A stretch of DNA of 12,354 nucleotides from the NCBI GenBank assembly GCA_024690425.1, contig JAILCT010000232.1:1-12354 (forward strand), written 5' to 3'. A model generated the notes under the pieces. That model did no database searches, had not been told where the DNA came from, and worked only from the letters and a program-made list of their open reading frames with translations. The stretch comes from Lachnospiraceae bacterium. Lineage in GTDB: Bacteria; Bacillota_A; Clostridia; Lachnospirales; Lachnospiraceae. Positions 7,555 through 12,354 of the stretch are shown here, one piece after another. Position numbers and translations under genes: made by a program. Positions within the stretch are counted from its first letter, which is position 1. Each line of letters begins with the position of its first letter.

Positions 7555-9047
7555 TCAGCGGGTGAATAGGTTATATCGAAGATGTCCCTGCGGATGATAT
7601 AAAAATCATGCTTGTCATCCTCGCGGCATGCGATGTAGTCACCCTTTTTGCCCATCATGTATTTTTCCTCGTACCACTTGGTAAAGAGCTTGACGTCCTT
7701 ATCAAGCTGCGTGGCGAGTATGTATGAGGTGCCGGTCGGGACACATGAGCTGATCCGGTCATAAAGATCAAATACCCTGCCGTCCGGCTCGGTATAAATC
7801 CTGGGGACGTATTCAAGCTGTCTGTCATAGGGCTCTTCAGTCTTTTTATAGCTTGATGTAAATTTCTCCACGGACATCGGATAGACTTCTCCGAGGATCC
7901 CCACCATTATATAAAATGTTCCGTCAACAACGAGCTCTGTATCGCCTTCAAGGGTACGCACCCTGATCCTTGAGTTTATGTCAAGGAATGATGCAGGGTC
8001 GATATAACCGAGGGTGAGCTGATTTTTCTTATATTTTTTAAAGAGGCTCATACCGGGGTTATATTCGGCTGCCTTGATGATGCTGAAGGATTCAAAATAC
8101 CTGCGTATCGACTGATCAAGATATTCCTTTATGGAAAGCGACGGAAATCCGGAATGCAGCTTATCCTCGCTTATGAAGCCGCCGGCCTTAAAGTCATGGC
8201 CGCCTCCGGAGCCGACGCCTTCAGTTATTGCCTTTACAAAATCATCGGCCATAACTTCCTTGATGCAGCTTCGTGCGGACAGTTTATAGCCTCCGGAAAC
8301 ATGACCGTAGGCAATCACGATATTGAATTCCGCCACCTGAAGGGCCATATCGCTGATCATGCCGAGTATATTGGGATCGCAGTCGTCAGCCATAAGAATG
8401 CCGCAGCTGTAACTGCTGATACATGCATAATCCGCAAGAGCCTCCCCCGTAATGCGCATCTCATCAAGGGTTATATTGCTGTTTGTGAACAGGCGGATCT
8501 GCGCTTCATTTACAATGAGACAGTCACGCATATCCTTGTCAAGAGGGTGCGAGACTTCCGAAAAATTACCGGTATCGGTCATAAGGCCGTAATAGAAGGC
8601 GGTACACAAGTCCCTGTCGGATAAGATATCATATCCTTCATCCTGCATAAGCTTCCAGACAAGTGTGGAGCAGCTTCCAAGCTCAGGATGGATCTCACTT
8701 AGGTCTATCGTGCATATCCCGTTATGATGGTCTATGACAGCCAGGTCGTCGGCTTCAAGCCTTGTGACGTTCCCCTGCCCATACTGGCAGTCGGCGGTCA
8801 GCAGTAAACCTTCTATCTTTCCCTTTTCGGGCGGATAATAGGAAACAGGAATATCAAGTTCTTTTATCATAAGGAGAAGGTTCGGTTTTGTGATCTTAAA
8901 GGGACCGCTGTATATGATGCTTACATCCCTTCCCTTTTTGGAAAAAAACCTGTAAAGGCCAAAGGCCGAGGCGAGCGCATCGGGATCGGGATTATCATGG
9001 CATTGTATGGTTATCCGGTCAAAAGAGGCAAGATCATCTAATCGCAT
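7551..9047 (-). CDS. DHH-family phosphoesterase with long C-terminal extension
   Basis: Predicted metal-dependent phosphodiesterase of 498 residues in the DHH/DHHA1 superfamily, which includes NrnA-type nano-RNases/pAp phosphatases and c-di-AMP hydrolases. The DHH domain shows the metal-binding CHDNPDPDALAS with His17, Asp21 and Asp23, TAD with Asp86, DHHN at 106-109, and TDTGNF with Asp158. The DHHA1 part ends in GSGGGHDFKAGGF at 279-291. Catalytic motifs are complete, so it is likely active in the cytoplasm. Residues from about 340 to 498 go beyond the usual ~320-residue NrnA and match no domain I recognise. No membrane or PAS/GGDEF region precedes the DHH domain, so it is not a GdpP. AGGAG lies six bases before the ATG (minus strand), and an extended -10 promoter lies about 70 bases upstream. 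Substrate (oligoribonucleotide, pAp or cyclic dinucleotide) is undecided. Confidence 0.88.
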   Translation of the reverse strand: MRLDDLASFDRITIQCHDNPDPDALASAFGLYRFFSKKGRDVSIIYSGPFKITKPNLLLMIKELDIPVSYYPPEKGKIEGLLLTADCQYGQGNVTRLEADDLAVIDHHNGICTIDLSEIHPELGSCSTLVWKLMQDEGYDILSDRDLCTAFYYGLMTDTGNFSEVSHPLDKDMRDCLIVNEAQIRLFTNSNITLDEMRITGEALADYACISSYSCGILMADDCDPNILGMISDMALQVAEFNIVIAYGHVSGGYKLSARSCIKEVMADDFVKAITEGVGSGGGHDFKAGGFISEDKLHSGFPSLSIKEYLDQSIRRYFESFSIIKAAEYNPGMSLFKKYKKNQLTLGYIDPASFLDINSRIRVRTLEGDTELVVDGTFYIMVGILGEVYPMSVEKFTSSYKKTEEPYDRQLEYVPRIYTEPDGRVFDLYDRISSCVPTGTSYILATQLDKDVKLFTKWYEEKYMMGKKGDYIACREDDKHDFYIIRRDIFDITYSPAD

Positions 9048-9118
9048 TTTATTCTCCTGTTTTTCGTGTACGTGATCGTGCGGATACGACTGTAAACAGG
9101 CAGTTATCCGCGTTCATG

Positions 9119-9147
9119 AGTATAGCATACAAGTAAATTGTAATCAA
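9119..9147 (-). promoter_or_regulatory. Promoter of the DHH phosphoesterase gene
   Basis: On the minus strand TTGATT (9147-9142), a 17-base spacer and TATACT (9124-9119) form a sigma-A type promoter. TGC just before the -10 gives an extended -10 (TGnTATACT). Transcription would start near 9112, leaving about 65 bases of leader before the ATG at 9047. Confidence 0.6.
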
Positions 9148-9176
9148 TCACGGGGCGGCCGGTTCCTCGTTTCATA

Positions 9177-9204
9177 TCAACAGTATATAGGCAATTCCTA
9201 TAAA
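9177..9204 (+). promoter_or_regulatory. Candidate metN promoter with operator in its spacer
   Basis: TCAACA (9177-9182, 4 of 6 to consensus), 16 bases, then TATAAA (9199-9204, 5 of 6). The palindrome 9186-9202 fills the spacer and overlaps the -10. The same geometry recurs ahead of metQ, which raises confidence in both. A start near 9211 would give a leader of about 126 bases that carries the second palindrome and the GTGACAC hairpin. Confidence 0.5.
9186..9202. promoter_or_regulatory. Palindromic operator candidate, copy 1 (met locus)
   Basis: TATAGGCAATTCCTATA: six-base arms TATAGG/CCTATA around CAATT. It aligns base for base with the copies at 9258-9274 and 11106-11122 apart from three central positions. 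It sits between the -35 and -10 of the candidate metN promoter, as a repressor site would. Confidence 0.6.
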
Positions 9205-9256
9205 GCTTCATTGATTTTACATATTAGACACCCGCCCAACTCACTCATAATATTAT

Positions 9257-9275
9257 ATATAGGCAAAGCCTATAT
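9257..9275. promoter_or_regulatory. Palindromic operator candidate, copy 2 (met locus)
   Basis: ATATAGGC, AAA, GCCTATAT: a perfect palindrome with eight-base arms, the best of the three copies. It is 71 bases downstream of copy 1 (same-face spacing is not clear). No strong promoter surrounds it, though CATAAT (9246-9251) lies just upstream. It could be a second operator, or an RNA hairpin in the metN leader. Confidence 0.55.
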
Positions 9276-9312
9276 GTGACACTTCGGCTCTGAATGAATG
9301 TGTCACATTTTT
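9275..9312 (+). terminator. Terminator-like hairpin in the metN leader
   Basis: TGTGACAC (9275-9282) pairs with GTGTCACA (9300-9307); inside, TTC (9283-9285) can pair with GAA (9292-9294). Five T follow (9308-9312). The outer stem and the GGCTC segment match the cysK terminator at 1472-1513, but the inner right arm has diverged, so the stem is weaker. It ends 11 bases before the metN ribosome binding site. It may be a decayed terminator repeat, a partial attenuator, or the end of transcription entering from upstream. Confidence 0.45.
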
Positions 9313-9323
9313 GAAATATACAG

Positions 9324-9330
9324 AAGGAGG
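9324..9330 (+). promoter_or_regulatory. Ribosome binding site of metN
   Basis: AAGGAGG lies six bases before the ATG at 9337. It decides the start against an in-frame ATG at 9298, which lies inside the GTGACAC hairpin and has no such site. Confidence 0.88.
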
Positions 9331-9336
9331 TTGGTC

Positions 9337-10425
9337 ATGGGTGATACATCCGAAAGAACAATCTATGAATTAAAGAATGTAAGTAAGGTCTATAAGAATG
9401 AAGGCCGGGAATTTCCGGCCCTTAAAAATGTGGACTTACAGATCAGGGAAGGAGAGATATTCGGGATCATAGGCATGTCCGGTGCCGGAAAGTCAACCCT
9501 GGTTCGGACCCTTAACAGGCTCGAAGAGATAAGTGATGGTGAGGTCTGCTTCTATGGTGAGGATATAGGAAAGCTTAAGCCTAAGGAATTAAGAAAGCTT
9601 CGCCAGTCGATAGCCATGATATTCCAGGGCTTTAATCTGCTCATGCAAAAGACTGTCATTGATAATGTGATGATCCCCTTAAAGATTGCGGGAGTAAGCA
9701 GGGGAGAGCGCAGGGAGAAGGCTCTGGAGATGCTTAGGATCGTCGGCCTTGAAGATAAGAAGGATTCTTACCCTGCAAGGTTATCCGGAGGTCAGAAACA
9801 GAGAGTCGCTATAGCCCGTGCCCTCGCAGCCGACCCCAAGGTTCTTCTGTGTGATGAGGCCACATCAGCGCTTGACCCTAAGATCACTGAAGAGATCCTT
9901 CTTCTCCTTAAGGAGATCAACGAAACAAGGAAGCTTACCGTTATAATAATCACTCACGAGATGAGTGTTGTTGAGAAGATATGCGACCGGGTGGCTATTA
10001 TCGATGAGGGTGTACTTGCCGAGGTGGGTCCCGTGCAGGAGATCTTCACCGCGCCAAAATCAGACGCGGCAAGGCATCTTGTCTTCCCGGGAGGAGAGAG
10101 TGACTTTGCAGTTAATCCCTTCGAACCTTCGGGGCCGTCAAGCAGGATAATTAGGATCGCCTTCGACGGCTTGTCGGCCAACGAACCCTTTATCTCGAAC
10201 CTTGTTGAGGATACCGGGCGCAAAGTCAATATCCTCAGTGCCAATACCAAGAGCGTTGGCGGTATAGGCTACGGGCAGATGATCGTGGAGCTGCCGGCCG
10301 ATAAGGAGGACCAGGAGATTGTGCTTTCCTATTTTAAGAGTAAAGGCCTGAGCATCACCGAGGCAAGTGACAGGGCGGCGGATAATGAAGGCCCGGAAGG
10401 AAATGATAAGGAGGTGACCGCATAA
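9337..10425 (+). CDS. metN: Methionine ABC transporter ATP-binding protein
   Basis: ATPase subunit of the MetNIQ importer for methionine (D- and L- forms, possibly derivatives), at the inner face of the membrane. The protein has 362 residues. Walker A is GMSGAGKST at 46-54 with Lys52, the Q-loop lies in MIFQGFNLL at 94-102, the signature LSGGQKQR at 149-156, Walker B VLLCDEATSALD at 169-180 with Glu174, and the switch His207 in THEMS. A C-terminal NIL domain (about 268-342) is present; in MetN it senses internal methionine and inhibits transport. The last ~20 residues are an acidic tail beyond the usual end. The stop overlaps the metI start by one base (TAATG). The upstream region holds palindromes and a candidate promoter instead of a recognisable SAM riboswitch. 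Assignment to methionine over other polar amino acids rests on the NIL domain and the MetI/MetQ neighbours. Confidence 0.93.
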   Translation: MGDTSERTIYELKNVSKVYKNEGREFPALKNVDLQIREGEIFGIIGMSGAGKSTLVRTLNRLEEISDGEVCFYGEDIGKLKPKELRKLRQSIAMIFQGFNLLMQKTVIDNVMIPLKIAGVSRGERREKALEMLRIVGLEDKKDSYPARLSGGQKQRVAIARALAADPKVLLCDEATSALDPKITEEILLLLKEINETRKLTVIIITHEMSVVEKICDRVAIIDEGVLAEVGPVQEIFTAPKSDAARHLVFPGGESDFAVNPFEPSGPSSRIIRIAFDGLSANEPFISNLVEDTGRKVNILSANTKSVGGIGYGQMIVELPADKEDQEIVLSYFKSKGLSITEASDRAADNEGPEGNDKEVTA

Positions 10426-11078
10426 TGGATCCGTATATTAAAGAGACGATAATAAAGGGTATATTCGAGACCCTGCAGATGACCTTTTTCGCATCTGTAT
10501 TTTCATATGTAGTAGGACTTCCGTTGGGAGTCATATTATACACGACCGCCAAGGGACATCTTTTTGAAAACAGATCGGTGAATGCCCTGGTAGGAACGAT
10601 CGTAAATATAGGAAGATCGCTGCCCTTCCTTATACTTTTGGTGCTGCTGATACCCTTTACGAGGTTTATCGTAGGTTCGTCGATCGGAACCACGGCATCG
10701 ATCGTGCCTCTTACAATAGGTGCCATACCCATCGTAGCCAGGATGGTAGAATCATCGCTTAACGAGGTATCTCCCGGCATTATAGAGGCAGCCAACTCCA
10801 TGGGAGCCTCGCCCTTATTCATAATCATCCACTTCATAATCCCGGAAGCCGTACCCTCGCTTACCTTCGGTACTGCTATCAACATAGCAACGGTGCTGGG
10901 GTATTCTGCAATGGCAGGTGTTATAGGCGGCGGTGGTCTGGGAGCAATAGCCCTTCAGTACGGTTATTACAGATATGAGAAGAGTGTCCTGTGGGTAACG
11001 GTAGCCATACTCGTGATCATGGTAATGCTCATACAGGAAGCAGGAAGCCTGCTCAGCAAGCGGCTTCGGAAGGTGTAG
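10425..11078 (+). CDS. metI: Methionine ABC transporter permease
   Basis: Membrane subunit of the MetNIQ importer; a dimer forms the translocation path and docks on MetN. The protein has 217 residues, the usual MetI length, with about five hydrophobic segments (near 16-40, 55-80, 86-106, 148-178, 187-205). The EAA coupling motif is EAANSMGASPLFIIIHFIIP at 121-140. TLQMTFFASVFSYVVGLPLG and INIATVLGYSAMAGVIGGGG are strongly MetI-like. AAGGAGG at 10408-10414 inside metN serves the start at 10425, which overlaps the metN stop by one base, so the two are co-translated. After the stop there is a gap with a candidate promoter, so metI ends the first translational unit. Confidence 0.94.
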   Translation: MDPYIKETIIKGIFETLQMTFFASVFSYVVGLPLGVILYTTAKGHLFENRSVNALVGTIVNIGRSLPFLILLVLLIPFTRFIVGSSIGTTASIVPLTIGAIPIVARMVESSLNEVSPGIIEAANSMGASPLFIIIHFIIPEAVPSLTFGTAINIATVLGYSAMAGVIGGGGLGAIALQYGYYRYEKSVLWVTVAILVIMVMLIQEAGSLLSKRLRKV

Positions 11079-11096
11079 ATACCCGGATTTTCTGGC

Positions 11097-11124
11097 TTTA
11101 CAGGGTATAGGCAGGGCCTATAAC
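11097..11124 (+). promoter_or_regulatory. Candidate metQ promoter with operator in its spacer
   Basis: TTTACA (11097-11102, 5 of 6), 16 bases, then TATAAC (11119-11124, 5 of 6). The spacer is filled by the third palindrome copy, which reaches into the -10, exactly as at the candidate metN promoter. Start near 11131 would give a leader of about 130 bases. It would allow metQ to be made in excess over metN and metI. Confidence 0.6.
11106..11122. promoter_or_regulatory. Palindromic operator candidate, copy 3 (met locus)
   Basis: TATAGGC, AGG, GCCTATA: perfect seven-base arms, same 17-bp frame as copies 1 and 2. It lies between the -35 and -10 of the candidate metQ promoter. Confidence 0.65.
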
Positions 11125-11189
11125 AGTTGATAAAATTCATGTATTTTACAGGACGGCCATGCGGCCTTATAGTAAACGCATAAACAAAG

Positions 11190-11233
11190 TCACCTGCCGG
11201 TCAGGGATGAGATGAACGATACGGAGCAGGTGA
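11190..11233 (+). repeat. Inverted repeat in the metQ leader
   Basis: TCACCTGC (11190-11197) and GCAGGTGA (11226-11233) are perfect eight-base arms 28 bases apart. In RNA they could form a hairpin just ahead of the metQ ribosome binding site (11247-11257). No known riboswitch fold was recognised in it. Confidence 0.35.
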
Positions 11234-11263
11234 AATGTAAGAAGAAAGAGGAGGAAGAATATT

Positions 11264-12169
11264 ATGAAGAAAAGAATTTTGGCAACAGTTATTTCAGCAG
11301 CATTTGTTTTGGGAGTAACAGGATGCGGCAGCGCAGCACAGTCGACTCCGGCAGCCGGAGCGGGTAGTGAAACTGCAGAGGCATCAAGTGAGGCATCAGC
11401 TGATTCTGCAGTGGCAGGTGCAAGGGAAGAGACTAATGATGAAGTGACCATCAAGGTTGGCGCAAACATCACACCTCATGCAGAGATCTTAAGAGAGGCA
11501 CAGCCCCTTCTTAAGGAAAAAGGTATAAACCTTGAGATCATCGAGCTTGAGGATTCGATCACGCCCAACACCGGAGTTATCGAGGGCAGCCTTGATGCCA
11601 ACTACTTCCAGCATGTACCCTACCTTGAGCAGTTCAACGAGGAGAACGGATCAGACCTTGTATCGATAGGTGCCATCCATTATGAGCCCTTCGGTGTATA
11701 CGCAGGAAGGACGACAGATCTTAAGGATCTTCCCGACGGAGCACTCGTAGCAGTTCCCAATAATGTAACAAACGAGGCACGTGCACTCCTGCTCCTTGCA
11801 CAGGAAGGACTCCTTACACTTAAGGATGATGCAGGGATCGAGGCAACCATCGGCGATATCGTTGACAACCCCAAGAATATTGAGTTCAAGGAGCTTGCTC
11901 CCGAGCAGCTGGTAGCTTCACTTCCCGATGTTGACATCGCAGTCATCAATGGTAACTACGCTATCGAGGGCGGCCTTCATGTGAGCCAGGCACTTGCGGT
12001 TGAAGCTAACGACGGCCTTGCAGCCAAGACCTACGGCAACATCATCGCAACATCACCCGATAAGAAGGATGATCCCGCGCTTGCAACACTCGTTGAGGTA
12101 CTTCAGGGCAGCGAGATCAAGGCCTTCATCGAAGGAAAGTACGACGGTGCGGTAGTACCGCTTAACTAA
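11264..12169 (+). CDS. metQ: Methionine-binding lipoprotein of the MetNIQ importer
   Basis: Substrate-binding protein of the NlpA/MetQ family, anchored outside the cytoplasmic membrane by lipid; it hands methionine to MetI. The protein has 301 residues. The signal peptide MKKRILATVISAAFVLG ends in the lipobox VTGC with Cys21 as the lipidated residue. An Ala/Ser/Glu-rich linker (about 22-58) precedes the binding domain, which starts VTIKVGANITPHAEIL (61-76). Family motifs are SLDANYFQH (109-117), VPNNVTNEARALLLLAQ (164-180) and INGNYAIEGGL (228-238). AGAGGAGGAAG at 11247-11257 precedes the ATG. The gene stands 185 bases after metI, with its own candidate promoter and operator, so it may be expressed both by read-through and alone. 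It is followed by a hairpin and a terminator. Binding of a relative such as D-methionine or another sulfur amino acid cannot be excluded. Confidence 0.94.
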   Translation: MKKRILATVISAAFVLGVTGCGSAAQSTPAAGAGSETAEASSEASADSAVAGAREETNDEVTIKVGANITPHAEILREAQPLLKEKGINLEIIELEDSITPNTGVIEGSLDANYFQHVPYLEQFNEENGSDLVSIGAIHYEPFGVYAGRTTDLKDLPDGALVAVPNNVTNEARALLLLAQEGLLTLKDDAGIEATIGDIVDNPKNIEFKELAPEQLVASLPDVDIAVINGNYAIEGGLHVSQALAVEANDGLAAKTYGNIIATSPDKKDDPALATLVEVLQGSEIKAFIEGKYDGAVVPLN

Positions 12170-12197
12170 ATGCTTTACCTCCTATAAATGAAATGAA

Positions 12198-12225
12198 ACA
12201 AGGGGACGGGAAACCGTCCCCTTGT
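12198..12225 (+). repeat. Perfect GC-rich hairpin with GAAA loop
   Basis: ACAAGGGGACGG (12198-12209) and CCGTCCCCTTGT (12214-12225) form a 12-bp perfect stem closed by a GAAA tetraloop. No T-run follows, so it is not a standard terminator by itself; it may stabilise the 3' end of metQ mRNA against exonucleases. GGGGACGG palindromes of this kind are common intergenic repeats in clostridia. Confidence 0.75.
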
Positions 12226-12240
12226 CAGACTGTAGACAAA

Positions 12241-12283
12241 GTGGGTGTGAAACTCTTGGTTTTCCACCCGCTTTTCTTATTTT
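12241..12283 (+). terminator. Intrinsic terminator of the met genes
   Basis: GTGGGTG (12241-12247) pairs with CACCCGC (12265-12271, one G-U pair). Inside, GAAAC (12249-12253) pairs with GTTTTC (12259-12264) with one bulge. A T-rich stretch follows at 12272-12283. It lies 72 bases after the metQ stop, behind the GAAA hairpin. Confidence 0.7.
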
Positions 12284-12354
12284 CGCATAATTTTATCATG
12301 CGGCCATAAAACAATGAGAAAACGGTCGGTTATCTGGTTCTGTTATTCCTCTTC
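12284..12354. other. Right-edge segment, no gene assigned
   Basis: No start codon with a ribosome binding site and no RNA gene is seen. On the minus strand a frame is open from the edge to a TGA at 12296-12298 (19 codons, ending HCFMAA). This could be the tail of a gene lying to the right, but it is too short to judge. Confidence 0.3.

Noticed and set aside
8154..8624. Open frame on the plus strand inside the DHH gene (156 codons)
   Set aside because: Opposite conserved DHH/DHHA1 coding sequence and without homology or a start signal.
9298..9336. ATG at 9298 as the metN start
   Set aside because: It lies within the GTGACAC hairpin and has no ribosome binding site; the ATG at 9337 has AAGGAGG six bases ahead.
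9048..9336. SAM-I (S-box) or T-box leader ahead of metN
   Set aside because: Neither the S-box GGGACTGGCCC / GCAACC-type core nor the T-box TGGNACCGCG sequence was found by eye. A covariance-model scan would be decisive.
1..12354. CRISPR arrays, insertion sequences, tRNA or rRNA genes
   Set aside because: No regularly spaced repeats, transposase motifs, cloverleaf-like segments or rRNA-like stretches were seen on either strand.

Overview
The window looks like chromosomal DNA of a Gram-positive clostridial anaerobe, most plausibly Lachnospiraceae (a Butyrivibrio-like genome). The reasons are moderate GC content, frequent AGG and ATA codons, strong AGGAGG-type ribosome binding sites, a metN-metI-metQ order with a lipoprotein MetQ, and the protein styles seen (a DUF2974/Mbeg1-like hydrolase, a 7-TM hybrid kinase and a TIR-TM-WD40 protein). 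The family assignment is inference from protein resemblance; no rRNA or other marker gene is present.

Layout. (a) 1-475, minus strand: decayed remnant of a sodium-dependent transporter of the NSS family, truncated, frameshifted and internally deleted, running off the left edge. (b) 530-1462: cysK (cysteine synthase), closed by a perfect 18-bp-stem terminator. (c) 1543-7554: three genes in one translationally coupled run. They encode an alpha/beta hydrolase, a membrane hybrid histidine kinase and a 1017-residue TIR-TM-beta-propeller protein, joined by 8-nt and 4-nt overlaps. This is the unusual part of the window. (d) 7551-9047, minus strand: a DHH-family phosphoesterase with a long C-terminal extension, overlapping the TIR gene tail-to-tail by 4 nt, with a good extended -10 promoter. 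(e) 9048-9336: a dense divergent regulatory region. (f) 9337-12169: metN, metI and metQ, an ABC importer for methionine or a related compound; metQ stands 185 nt apart with its own promoter. (g) 12170-12354: a GAAA-loop hairpin, an intrinsic terminator and an unassigned edge.

How the parts fit. cysK and metNIQ are sulfur amino-acid genes, but the hydrolase-kinase-TIR block and the DHH gene lie between them. No SAM or T-box riboswitch was recognised ahead of metN. Instead a 17-bp palindrome of the form TATAGGCANNKCCTATA occurs three times around the met genes. Two copies fill the 16-bp spacer of a promoter-like -35/-10 pair (ahead of metN and ahead of metQ), which points to a repressor or LysR-type regulator acting on both. 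The TATA-N9-TATA frame resembles the MET-box of streptococcal LysR-type methionine regulators, but no regulator gene is in the window.

The best candidate for an undescribed system is the hydrolase-kinase-TIR block: a 7-TM sensor kinase with a receiver but no DNA-binding output, coupled to a TIR protein that keeps the putative catalytic glutamate and is predicted to cross the membrane once, and to a serine hydrolase. A signalling or defence role is a hypothesis from architecture only.
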